Part shown: positions 1-8,816 of the stretch, piece after piece
How positions within the stretch are numbered: the stretch's first letter is position 1
How the letters are laid out: every line of letters starts with the position of its first letter
Origin: Candidatus Yanofskyibacteriota bacterium
GTDB taxonomy: Bacteria; Patescibacteriota; Minisyncoccia; 2-02-FULL-40-12; GWA2-44-9
Length of the DNA stretch: 45,704 nt
Assembly: GCA_016181045.1 (NCBI GenBank)
Contig: JACPAB010000001.1
Coordinates: 1 to 45,704 of the forward strand
Direction: 5' to 3'
The notes under the pieces: model-generated
Database searches by the model: none
Told to the model about the DNA's origin: nothing
Seen by the model: only the letters and a program-made list of their open reading frames with translations
Program-made: the position numbers and the translations under genes

Positions 1-643
1 CTCGAATTAGCATTATGCATTCACTCAAACAAAAAGAATTTGTCGAATGGAAATACCAAGAATTAAGGAGATTCGTTAAGATGAAACCGATGCAATCAGA
101 ATATTTTGATCATAGGTATGAGAAAAAGTATTTCTGGTGGCGATTTCAAACAAGACGTTTTCCAGAATTCAAGGAATTAGCTGATATTTTCTACGACGGA
201 AAAACAAAAATTATTCCCCGTACTATCGGCCAAATATTAACACACCCACTAGCTCTCGCAGTTTGGTATATGGATGACGGTGGCAGAAGAAAAGATTGCC
301 ATGGAATGTTCTTGAATACATTAAGTTATTCAAAAACAGAACAAACAAAGTTACAAAAATGCTTAGTCAAAAATTTTGGAATAGAAACTAGAATCCATTG
401 GATTTCTGATGGATATCGACTATACATTCCGACACATTCTGCTAAAAATTTTTGTAAATTGATCAGTCCGTATATTATTCCATCAATGATCTATAAATTA
501 CCTTATAACCCCGTAACGACTGAATCCGCCGGAATATGGCGGAAGAGATAGATTGAAATAACATCTATCAAACGTCGGGCCCGTCTCTCATAGAGAGCGG
601 AGCAAGGTATAGTCTGTGCTCTTAGTAATAAGAGAAACACACG
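1..643 (+). other. Group I intron (3' portion) in 23S rRNA, insertion at about E. coli 2546/2547 (A-loop region)
   Basis: LAGLIDADG ORF followed by a P7-like pair (CCCCGTAACGACT ... GGTATAGTCTG); intron-terminal G at 643; 3' exon resumes as ttggctgttcgcc (23S A-loop helix). 5' end lies outside the window. Confidence 0.75.
3..551 (+). CDS. Intron-encoded LAGLIDADG homing endonuclease, 5' partial
   Basis: ORF 15..551 stays open upstream of the first ATG to the window edge; second-motif-like ALAVWYMDDGG and typical C-terminal IPSMIYKLP. Confidence 0.85.
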   Translation, partial: RISIMHSLKQKEFVEWKYQELRRFVKMKPMQSEYFDHRYEKKYFWWRFQTRRFPEFKELADIFYDGKTKIIPRTIGQILTHPLALAVWYMDDGGRRKDCHGMFLNTLSYSKTEQTKLQKCLVKNFGIETRIHWISDGYRLYIPTHSAKNFCKLISPYIIPSMIYKLPYNPVTTESAGIWRKR

Positions 644-752
644 TTGGCTGTTCGCCAATTAAAAGGGTACGCGAGCTGGGTTCAAACCGTCGTGAGACAG
701 GTTGGTCCATATCTGGTACGGGCGTAGAAGTTTGAGGAGGGTTGTTCCTAGT
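644..752 (+). rRNA. 23S rRNA exon between two introns
   Basis: ttggctgttcgccaattaaaagggtacgcgagctgggttcaaaccgtcgtgagacagg...ttcctagt matches the conserved 23S domain V/VI segment. Confidence 0.92.
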
Positions 753-1514
753 AAAGAATTGCTACTGTCGCCAGTAATGGCGACTGACAACTCGGCTAAT
801 AACGGTGGAATCTTAATTTATCTGGATCCGTTGATAACTCTGGTTGCTTTAGTCCTTCAATCAAAGTACAATTACTTGAGGACCAGAAAACAATTAAGAC
901 AATACCGTGGGAAGTCGATCTAACATTGATTTAGCTTATATCGCCGGTTTTCTTGATGGAGACGGAAGCTTGATGCTTCAAATCAAGAAACGAGGCGATG
1001 GAAAGCGAAAGTGGCGCATCATGTGCACTATCTGTTTTTATCAAGACGGTAGACATGAAATGCCTCTTTATTGGATACGAAGAGTGCTCGGGATAGGGTA
1101 CGTTTCCAAGCGTAACGATGGAATGTCTGAACTTAGAATTAATGGGTTTAAGCAAGTTAGAGATATTCTCAAAAACTTGTTGCCATTCATTAAATTCAAA
1201 AAAGAACAGGCAAAAGCTATGTATTATGCGCTGGAGATGTTATTAAAAAATGATCAATTAAAAGATTCGCAGTGGCGAAAAATAGTTGATTGTATTCTGA
1301 AAATCCAAGAGCATAATTATGTAACCAAGAAAAAGAAAACTCGAGAAGAGTTATGTCTCATGTTAGGTTTGACCCCGTAACGACTTGTTCCTGAGCTCCT
1401 GAGAGCGAGGGACGGATAGAAGTTTTTTGGCTTCTATAATATGCCGATCTCCGATCCCGCCCTGGCGGGAGGAGAAAGATATAGTCTGCACTTATAGTGA
1501 TATAAGAACATGTG
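753..1514 (+). other. Group I intron inserted in the sarcin-ricin loop of 23S rRNA (about E. coli 2656/2657)
   Basis: Exon ...ttcctagt (ends in U) | aaagaattg ... aacatgtg (ends in G) | acgagaggaccgg; P7-like CCCCGTAACGACT and AAGATATAGTCTG segments; internal LAGLIDADG ORF. Confidence 0.85.
907..1380 (+). CDS. Intron-encoded LAGLIDADG homing endonuclease (single motif)
   Basis: 157 aa ORF with IDLAYIAGFLDGDGSLMLQI motif inside the 23S intron; stop codon lies in the putative P7 strand. Confidence 0.88.
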   Translation: MGSRSNIDLAYIAGFLDGDGSLMLQIKKRGDGKRKWRIMCTICFYQDGRHEMPLYWIRRVLGIGYVSKRNDGMSELRINGFKQVRDILKNLLPFIKFKKEQAKAMYYALEMLLKNDQLKDSQWRKIVDCILKIQEHNYVTKKKKTREELCLMLGLTP

Positions 1515-1670
1515 ACGAGAGGACCGGAATGAACGAACCTCTGGTGTACCAGCTGTCCCGCCCGGGGCAGCGCTGGGTAGCTATGTTCGGTTCTGATAAG
1601 CGCTGAAAGCATATAAGCGCGAAGCAGGCTCCAAGATTAGACTTCATAGTTACTAATAGATCATCATGAA
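1515..1670 (+). rRNA. 23S rRNA 3' exon
   Basis: acgagaggaccggaatgaacgaacctctggtgtaccagctgtc ... gttactaatagatcatcatgaac; 3' boundary approximate. Confidence 0.88.
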
Positions 1671-1719
1671 CTAAAAAGTAATAATTCCTTGTAGAATTAA
1701 GTTTCTTTTAAAGCAAGAA

Positions 1720-1847
1720 CCCGTTAGCTTGGTAGCTATACTGGTGTTGTCCCACCTGATCCCATCCCGAACTCAGAAGTGAAATACGCCAAGGCCCATG
1801 ATAGTCGAGCTTACTCGGCGAAAGTAGGTAGCTGCCAGACTAACGGG
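1720..1847 (+). rRNA. rrf: 5S rRNA
   Basis: cccgttagcttggtagctatactggtg...cacctgatcccatcccgaactcagaagtgaaa...gtaggtagctgccagactaacggg; ends are complementary. Confidence 0.93.
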
Positions 1848-1964
1848 TTTTTGCTTTACTTAAAACCGGCGCCCCTGGCCGGGAGGCCATAAAAAGGAAC
1901 TCCGCCCGGCCGTAGCCGGGTAGTAGCCGCCAGACTGATGGTTTTAATTTTAGAAAACACGTAT

Positions 1965-1993
1965 TTGACAAAGTGCGTGTTTTTAGATATAAT
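1965..1993 (+). promoter_or_regulatory. Consensus sigma70-type promoter
   Basis: TTGACA (1965-1970), 17 bp spacer, TATAAT (1988-1993). Confidence 0.85.
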
Positions 1994-1998
1994 TATAG

Positions 1999-2156
1999 GG
2001 TGATGGTGGGGAGGGTATGCTTGAACGTTAATCCTCTGTGCAACCAGCCAGAGGCCCCGCGCAAGAGTGGGGATGAAGCTGGAACTGAAGAAACCTCTCG
2101 GTGGTGTACCAAAACTAACCCGCCATCACAGCGTCCTCCTCGGAGGCGCTTTTTTG
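1999..2156 (+). ncRNA. Unidentified structured small RNA
   Basis: Promoter directly upstream; ends pair (gtgatggtggg / cccgccatcac); internal hairpins CCTCTG..CAGAGG and CCCCGC..GTGGGG; intrinsic terminator gcgtcctcctcggaggcgcTTTTTT. Confidence 0.65.
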
Positions 2157-2870
2157 TTTCAAGTCAGCCAAAAATTTAATAATTTTCGGAACATAGGGTT
2201 TTAATGTATCTAAAGCATAACCAGACCTACGAACTTTAAATAAGATAGAAATTAGCTCTTTAGTTTGGGCAGTAGAATTTTCTAAAAGAGTATTATGGCT
2301 AAATTGATATTTCCCGTTTTCTTGGCAATTGATGTAGTGACACATTGTCAAAAGAAGTTTTGTGAAATGTTTTACATCGAAATTCGAATTATTAATATTG
2401 GGAATAAATCGTTTATATAAATCCTGCTTAATATATTGAACTGCTTCGGGGTAGGTGAAGTCATTGAGCAAAAAATCTGTACGCTCAAACCTTTTTCCCA
2501 CCACATATTTCCAGTTATAAAAATTTAGAAGTAGTTGGCGAGGATGTAAAATTTTCGCCAGCGGGCTTTGCGGTTCTCCACCGTTTAGTTCATCAATATA
2601 GATATAATTTATATTAAAATCTCGGATTTCCGGAGCTGACTCTTTTAAGAACTTTCGTATCACTATTAATTTATCCGTTGGAAAATCACTGTTTACAATA
2701 ACGAGCGCATCAACATCGCTTCTTATTGGATCAAAATCGTTGCGTGCGAGTGAACCCCAAAGATAAACTGATATAAATCCTTTATCGCGGTATTCATTAA
2801 AAATTTCCCGCAAAACAAAGGAAGCTTTGTTAATAATATTTTCTGTAAACATTAATTTGTATTTTATCAT
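2115..2870 (-). CDS. Nucleotidyltransferase-domain protein
   Basis: SVYLWGSLARNDFDPIRSDVDALVIV matches the GS-x9-DxD nucleotidyltransferase motif; 3' end is antisense to the ncRNA terminator. Confidence 0.75.
   Translation of the reverse strand: MIKYKLMFTENIINKASFVLREIFNEYRDKGFISVYLWGSLARNDFDPIRSDVDALVIVNSDFPTDKLIVIRKFLKESAPEIRDFNINYIYIDELNGGEPQSPLAKILHPRQLLLNFYNWKYVVGKRFERTDFLLNDFTYPEAVQYIKQDLYKRFIPNINNSNFDVKHFTKLLLTMCHYINCQENGKYQFSHNTLLENSTAQTKELISILFKVRRSGYALDTLKPYVPKIIKFLADLKQKSASEEDAVMAG
2130..2156 (+). terminator. Intrinsic terminator
   Basis: GCG-t-CCTCC-tc-GGAGG-CGC followed by T6. Confidence 0.8.
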
Positions 2871-3093
2871 TCTTTTTAAACAAGGGAATGGCTCTTTTTA
2901 ATTTTGTCTTGTAGAATAATACTATATCTGATAACGCCGGGCGTTTTACTCAAGTTCGAGGCAAAAGCGAAGCCCGAACCGAGCCATATATAAATATGGT
3001 GAGGGAGGACTGGAGCTTTCAACGAAGAAATTGAGAAAACCCGAAGGGCCCGTACCGCTTAACGTAAGTTAGCGGAGGGCGAACAAGTTATAT

Positions 3094-3894
3094 ATGGAAG
3101 CAAGGGCGAAAAAGCAGTTAATAATAGGCGCTATATTTGTTTTGCTTATCGGCGGAGCGGTTTACGGTCTTGCCGACAGGTTTTTCATAATTGAGGCCAC
3201 GTGTTTTGATAATATCCAGAACGGCAAGGAAGAGGGCGTTGATTGCGGCACTCTGGCCTGTGGTATTGTCTGCCAAGAGCCCGTCCAGCCGCTGCAGGTG
3301 TCCGACGAAAAGTTATTCAGGATAGGCCCCGGAAGCTACGACTTCGTAGCCAAGCTTGTGAATTCCAATACTTCCTATGGGGCGCCCGAGATAATGTATT
3401 CGATAGCTCTGCCGGGTGAGGGGACAAAAACCGGTATGACATACATCCTGCCCGGCCAGACCAAGTATGTGGTTCTCACATCTCTGCGGACTGCCGGGGA
3501 GGTGGGTTCCGCCGGACTTAGGGTGAACTCCGTTCAGTGGGAAAAGCTTGATATGCCGTCGGGTGAAGTTAATTTGATAAACAGAAGAGGCAATTTTGGG
3601 AACGCTGAAGCCGAGAGTTCCTATGAGGGCGTCGTATTCAACGATTCCAATTATGATTTTGACAAGGTGGAAGTGTCGGTTATATTATTTGATGCATCCA
3701 ATGCCGTTATCGGCGTGAATAGGACGGAAATAAGAACGCTATTGGCGAAGACCGAAAGGTCTTTCAAGGTTGTCTGGCCGTTCCCGCAGCCGCTCGTCTC
3801 CAGGGCGGACGTGCAGATATCGACCAATCTGTTCGAGAACTCTAATTTCATAAAAAGCTATGGCACACAGGAGAGATTTCAAGAGTTTTATTAA
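3094..3894 (+). CDS. Membrane-anchored hypothetical protein with N-terminal TM and CFDNIQNGKEEGVDCG motif
   Basis: 266 aa ORF, single N-terminal TM, Cys-rich segment; overlaps the start of rodA. Confidence 0.7.
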   Translation: MEARAKKQLIIGAIFVLLIGGAVYGLADRFFIIEATCFDNIQNGKEEGVDCGTLACGIVCQEPVQPLQVSDEKLFRIGPGSYDFVAKLVNSNTSYGAPEIMYSIALPGEGTKTGMTYILPGQTKYVVLTSLRTAGEVGSAGLRVNSVQWEKLDMPSGEVNLINRRGNFGNAEAESSYEGVVFNDSNYDFDKVEVSVILFDASNAVIGVNRTEIRTLLAKTERSFKVVWPFPQPLVSRADVQISTNLFENSNFIKSYGTQERFQEFY

Positions 3895-4963
3895 AGGACT
3901 ATTCAGAGACACAGATGTCCCATTGTTCGCCGCGGTAGCGGCCATTTCTTTGTTCGGGGCGGTTAATATGTATGGCATCGTGGGTCCCGGTTCGCTATTG
4001 ACCAAGCATTTGACATTCATTGCGGTTGGCCTTGGGCTGATGATTTTTATGTCCTTCGTTAATTACCGATATTTAAAAAATTACTCTTTTCCTGTTCTGG
4101 TTCTCTATTTTCTTTCTCTTTTTCTCCTATTGCTTACTTTTTATTCCCGATCTGTCAGGGGAGTGAATGCCTGGATCGTTCTGGGGCAGTTCACATTCGA
4201 GCCGGCAGAGCTGGCCAAGCTGATGCTGATAATTTTGATGGCAAAATACTTTTCCCAGCGCCATGTCCACATAAACCAGTTTAAATATATAGTGATAGCG
4301 GGCATCTATTTTGTTCTTCCCGTGGGAATAATGCTGGTCCAGCCCGATCTCGGTTCGGCCATAATTTTGTCTTTGATCTGGCTGGGCATGCTCCTTGCGG
4401 CCGGCATCAACAAGAGGCATCTTTTTCTTTTGTTGATTCTGGCCGTAGTTGTCTCATATGGTGCCTGGGCGGGGGTTCTTAAGCCATACCAAAAAGAACG
4501 ACTGGTGTCTTTCGTCAATCCGGGAGCGGACCCGCTCGGAACAGGATACAACCTTATCCAGTCGCAGGTCGCGATCGGTTCCGGCCATTGGTTCGGTAAC
4601 GGCTTGGGGAAGGGTTCGCAGGCAACTCTCGGATTTTTGCCGGAACCGCACAACGATTTTGTTTTTGCCGCCGCGGCCGAGCAGTTCGGGCTGGTCGGTC
4701 TGGGTCTGATTTTGGCGGCAATCGCTTTTATAATTTCTAGAACATTGCTGATAGGCCGGTCGGCAATGTCCAATTTCGGAAAATTATTCTCGATAGGGCT
4801 CACTATCTTTATATTTGCCCACGCCATTATCGGCGCCTCGGTCAACATCGGCTTGATGCCCGTTACGGGCTTGCCATTCCCGTTCTTAAGCTATGGCGGC
4901 AGTTATATGATATCTCTGATGGGCGGATTGGGGATTCTGCAAAGCATTCGCCGTTATGGCTAA
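3860..4963 (+). CDS. rodA: Rod-shape determining / cell-cycle protein RodA (SEDS family)
   Basis: Polytopic; SFVNPGADPLGTGYNLIQSQVAIGSGHWFGNGLGKGSQATLGFLPEPHNDFVFA is characteristic of SEDS proteins. Confidence 0.92.
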   Translation: MAHRRDFKSFIKGLFRDTDVPLFAAVAAISLFGAVNMYGIVGPGSLLTKHLTFIAVGLGLMIFMSFVNYRYLKNYSFPVLVLYFLSLFLLLLTFYSRSVRGVNAWIVLGQFTFEPAELAKLMLIILMAKYFSQRHVHINQFKYIVIAGIYFVLPVGIMLVQPDLGSAIILSLIWLGMLLAAGINKRHLFLLLILAVVVSYGAWAGVLKPYQKERLVSFVNPGADPLGTGYNLIQSQVAIGSGHWFGNGLGKGSQATLGFLPEPHNDFVFAAAAEQFGLVGLGLILAAIAFIISRTLLIGRSAMSNFGKLFSIGLTIFIFAHAIIGASVNIGLMPVTGLPFPFLSYGGSYMISLMGGLGILQSIRRYG

Positions 4964-4975
4964 CCATAACGGAAT

Positions 4976-5105
4976 TTCTAATTTCTAAACCCTAATTTCT
5001 AAACAATATCAAATGACCAAATATCAAAATCCAAAACAGTTTAAATATTTGAGATTCGGATTTTGGATTTGTTTAGGATTTAGAGATTAGAGTTTAGAGA
5101 TTTTA
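4976..5105. repeat. Long imperfect inverted repeat, AT-rich (TTTCTAAACCCTAATTTCTAAAC ... GTTTAGGATTTAGAGATTAGAG)
   Basis: Complementary arms on both sides of aaaacagtttaaatatt. Confidence 0.6.
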
Positions 5106-5109
5106 TATT

Positions 5110-5379
5110 ATGGATTTAGTAATAAACTTTGTGGATATCGGAAAAATACGACTAGAATTAAAGCAAGGCAGACGTGTGGAGGATACTCTTGACTTTTCTT
5201 TTCATGGTAATCTCGATGACTTGTTAATATCCTCTGTTGACAAAGTTTTAAAAGAGAATAGAATAGAAGCATTGTCTTTAAAAACCGTAAGTATCGGTGG
5301 AGATGTTGATAAAAACAGCTCGGCGTATAAGATAGCCCTTGCTTTCATAAAAGCGTGGAAAGAAGCCAAAAAATTGTAG
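5110..5379 (+). CDS. Small hypothetical protein
   Basis: 89 aa ORF with protein-like composition upstream of rpoB. Confidence 0.5.
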   Translation: MDLVINFVDIGKIRLELKQGRRVEDTLDFSFHGNLDDLLISSVDKVLKENRIEALSLKTVSIGGDVDKNSSAYKIALAFIKAWKEAKKL

Positions 5380-5403
5380 TTTTTTAACTGGTCATAACAT
5401 AGA

Positions 5404-5468
5404 GATTAGGACTTAGCCAGTAGAACTTAGAATCAGATTCTAATGGCTAAAAACTAATGGCTAATTAC
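5404..5468. repeat. Intergenic palindromic repeat, copy 1 (TTAGCCANTAGAACTTAGAA ... TTCTAATGGCTAA)
   Basis: Same inverted-repeat unit recurs near 8749, 20639 and 33131. Confidence 0.75.
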
Positions 5469-5593
5469 TATCAATTAAAAACCTAACAATCGCCACCAGA
5501 TTGTCCCCAGATAAAATCATAAATTAGGTGATATTTTAATCCGTTCAGCACGCGGGAAGAGTGGGCGTGTGTGTTTTTGTTGTCATACGAACT

Positions 5594-8500
5594 ATGCGAA
5601 AAATATTCTCCAAATTCGATGTAGACAAATTGGAAGCCCCTAATTTGGTTCAGGTCCAATTGGATTCTTACAAGTGGTTTTTGGACATCGGTCTTAAGGA
5701 GCTTTTGAAAGAGGTCTCCCCCGTAGCCGACTGGACCGGAAAAGAATTGGAGTTGAGTTTCATCGATTATAAGCTCGAAGAACCGAAATACAAAGAGAGA
5801 ACCGCTATCGAAAAGAACATCTCATACGAAGCGCCGCTCAAAGTAAAAGTCGGCTTGAGAAACAAAAGAACCGACGCATACAAGGAACAGGAATTATTCC
5901 TTTCTGATTTCCCCCTTATGACAGAAAGGGGAACTTTTATCATTAACGGAGTGGAGCGCGTCGTTATTTCCCAGCTTATCCGAAGTCCGGGCGTATTTTT
6001 TTCGATGTCCCGCTCCTCCCGCTATAAGAGATTCTTTGGGGCTAAGCTTATTCCTTCCCGAGGCGCTTGGCTTGAATTCGAGACCGAATTCAACGGAGTC
6101 ATTTCTTGCAGAATAGACAGAAAGAGAAAAGTAGCCGCAACGGCGTTGTTGCGGGCTTTTGGCATAACCGAAGACGAGGAGATAAAGAAGATATTTGCCG
6201 ATGTCGATACCGACGAGAATATGAAGTACATCATGGCGACCATTTTACAAGACCCCTCCTCGAACGAAAATGAAGGTCTCATCGAATTATATAAGAGAAT
6301 TCGCCCCGGAGACCCGGCCACGCCGGATAATGCTAAGCAGATGGTCCACAATCTTTTCTTCAACCCTTCCCGATACGATCTTTCCAAGGTCGGCCGCTTC
6401 AGAATGAACAAAAGGTTCGGTGAAGAACTGCATTTGGAAAAGTCCGAGAACAGGGTTTTGAGGAAAGAGGACATCATAAATATTCTCAAGGAGATCATCC
6501 GCCTCAACAATAATCCGAGCGCTCAGCCCGATAATATCGACCACCTTGGCAACAGAAGGGTCAAAACATTGGGTGAACTTTTACAGGACCGCTTAAGGAT
6601 CGCGTTTGCCAGGATGGAAAGGATAATCAAGGACAGGATCAGCACATCGGATATTGCCACAGTGCTTCCTTCCCAGTTGATAAACTCCAGGCCGTTCGTG
6701 GCGGCGCTGAAAGAATTTTTCGCTTCCGGCCAGTTATCCCAATTCATGGACCAGCATAATCCGCTGTCCGAGCTGGAACACAAAAGGCGCCTATCCGCTT
6801 TAGGTCCCGGGGGATTGACCAGAGAGAGGGCAAGCTTTGAGGTTCGTGACGTCCACCCTTCCCACTACGGGAGGATATGCCCCATCGCTACCCCGGAAGG
6901 TCCCAACATCGGTCTGGTCGGCCATTTGGCCATGTATGCCAAGATATCCGATCTCGGATTTATTCTTACTCCTTACAGGAAAGTAATCAAAGGCAAGATT
7001 ACCGACGATTTTAAATACATGGATGCCGTCGAAGAAGAGAGATATATAATCGCTTCCGCCGGAACTGAAGTTGATAGCAGTGGAAAACTCGTTGGCAATA
7101 AAGTTGTCGCCAGGTTGCATGGCGAACCGGGCACCGCTGAGCTGGCGCAGATCGATTACATGGACGTTTCACCGAGACAGCAATTCTCGGTCTCGACTTC
7201 TTTGATCCCGTTCCTCGAACATGACGACGCAAACAGGGCACTGATGGGTTCGAACATGCAAAGACAAGCTGTGCCGCTATTGCAGCCCGAATCGCCTTAC
7301 GTCGGAACCGGTTTGGAAGAAAAAATAGCTAAAGATTCCGGAATGGTTGTCTTGGCTCCCGAAGCGGGACTTATTAAGGAAGCCGATGCTTCTCATATAG
7401 TATTGAAGACAGACAAAGGCAAAGAGCATGAGTTCAAACTTTTAAAATTTGCAAAGTCCAATGCATTCACCTGTTTGAACCAGAGATCCTTGGTCAAGAA
7501 AGGGGATAAGGTCAAGAAAGGCCAGGCATTGGCCGACGGTCCCTCCACGCAGGACGGAGAGTTGGCCCTGGGAAAGAATTTGGTGGTTGCTTATATGTCT
7601 TTTGAAGGCGCCAACTTCGAAGATGCCATCGTTCTCTCGGAGAGAATGGTCACGGAAGATGTTTTCTCCTCGATCCACATAGAAGATTATTCGACCGATG
7701 TCCGGGAAACAAAGCTCGGATCCGAAGTCACTACTTACGATATTCCGAATGTTGCCATGGAGCGGCTTAACGACCTTGATCCGGACGGTGTCGTCAGGGT
7801 CGGAGCGGAAGTCCGTTCGCAGGATATTTTGGTCGGCAAGATATCTCCGAAGGGAGAAAGCGACCTTACCGCCGAAGAGCGTCTTTTGAGAGCGATATTC
7901 GGGGAGAAATCACGAGACGTCAAAGACACCTCTTTGCGTCTTGATTACGGAAAACTGGGCCGCGTCGTGGGCGTGAAAGTGTTCTCCAGAGACGAAGGAG
8001 ACAAGCTCGACGTCGGCGTTATTAAGAAAATACAGGTTTCGGTCGCCCAATTAAGAAAGATCCAGGTTGGAGACAAGCTGGCCGGAAGACACGGAAACAA
8101 GGGCGTCGTGTCCGTAATATTGCCCGAAGAAGATATGCCGTTCCTGGAGGACGGCACGCCGGTGGATATCGTATTGAGCCCCTTAGGTATCATTTCCCGT
8201 ATGAATATCGGCCAGGTTTTGGAGTCCCATCTCGGTATTGCCGTAAGAAAGAACGGATACAAAGCCGCAACGCCTGCGATGGCCGGGCCGACGGAAGAAG
8301 AGATAATGGACGAGCTCAAAAAAGCCGGATTCCCCGTTGACGGAAAGAGCCAGCTTTACGACGGCAAGACCGGACTGCCTTACGAACAGAAATGCCATGT
8401 CGGCCTCACTTATTTTATGAAATTGATCCACATGGTGGAGGACAAGATGCACATGCGCTCCATCGGGCCTTATTCATTGATCACCCAGCAGCCATTGGGA

Positions 8501-8749
8501 GGTAAAGCCCAATTCGGGGGCCAGAGATTCGGAGAAATGGAAGTGTGGGCCTTGGAAGGATACGGGGCCGCCCACACCCTGCAAGAAATGCTGACCATCA
8601 AGTCCGATGATGTTCTGGGCCGCGCGAAGACGTATGAATCGATCGTGAACGGGGAAGAAATAAAAGCGCCGCATTTACCGGAGTCATTCAAGGTATTATT
8701 GTCCGAAATTAAAGGTCTGGCTTTGAACGTGGAACTTTTAGAGAAGTGA
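5594..8749 (+). CDS. rpoB: DNA-directed RNA polymerase subunit beta
   Basis: Full-length RpoB; signature [25 protein letters not shown]. Likely start at internal ATG 5594 ([18 protein letters not shown]) rather than 5561. Confidence 0.97.
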   Translation: MRKIFSKFDVDKLEAPNLVQVQLDSYKWFLDIGLKELLKEVSPVADWTGKELELSFIDYKLEEPKYKERTAIEKNISYEAPLKVKVGLRNKRTDAYKEQELFLSDFPLMTERGTFIINGVERVVISQLIRSPGVFFSMSRSSRYKRFFGAKLIPSRGAWLEFETEFNGVISCRIDRKRKVAATALLRAFGITEDEEIKKIFADVDTDENMKYIMATILQDPSSNENEGLIELYKRIRPGDPATPDNAKQMVHNLFFNPSRYDLSKVGRFRMNKRFGEELHLEKSENRVLRKEDIINILKEIIRLNNNPSAQPDNIDHLGNRRVKTLGELLQDRLRIAFARMERIIKDRISTSDIATVLPSQLINSRPFVAALKEFFASGQLSQFMDQHNPLSELEHKRRLSALGPGGLTRERASFEVRDVHPSHYGRICPIATPEGPNIGLVGHLAMYAKISDLGFILTPYRKVIKGKITDDFKYMDAVEEERYIIASAGTEVDSSGKLVGNKVVARLHGEPGTAELAQIDYMDVSPRQQFSVSTSLIPFLEHDDANRALMGSNMQRQAVPLLQPESPYVGTGLEEKIAKDSGMVVLAPEAGLIKEADASHIVLKTDKGKEHEFKLLKFAKSNAFTCLNQRSLVKKGDKVKKGQALADGPSTQDGELALGKNLVVAYMSFEGANFEDAIVLSERMVTEDVFSSIHIEDYSTDVRETKLGSEVTTYDIPNVAMERLNDLDPDGVVRVGAEVRSQDILVGKISPKGESDLTAEERLLRAIFGEKSRDVKDTSLRLDYGKLGRVVGVKVFSRDEGDKLDVGVIKKIQVSVAQLRKIQVGDKLAGRHGNKGVVSVILPEEDMPFLEDGTPVDIVLSPLGIISRMNIGQVLESHLGIAVRKNGYKAATPAMAGPTEEEIMDELKKAGFPVDGKSQLYDGKTGLPYEQKCHVGLTYFMKLIHMVEDKMHMRSIGPYSLITQQPLGGKAQFGGQRFGEMEVWALEGYGAAHTLQEMLTIKSDDVLGRAKTYESIVNGEEIKAPHLPESFKVLLSEIKGLALNVELLEK

Positions 8750-8815
8750 TTAGGATTTAGCCATTAGAACTTAGAATAATTTCTAATAACTACTGGCTAA
8801 TAACTAATGGCTAAT
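8749..8815. repeat. Intergenic palindromic repeat, copy 2, abutting the rpoC start codon
   Basis: gattaggatttagccattagaacttagaa...ttctaataactactggctaataactaatggctaat directly before tATG. Confidence 0.75.
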
Positions 8816-8816
8816 T

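Noticed and set aside
702-923. ORF 702..923 as a gene
   Set aside because: It spans 23S exon and intron ribozyme core; no protein signature.
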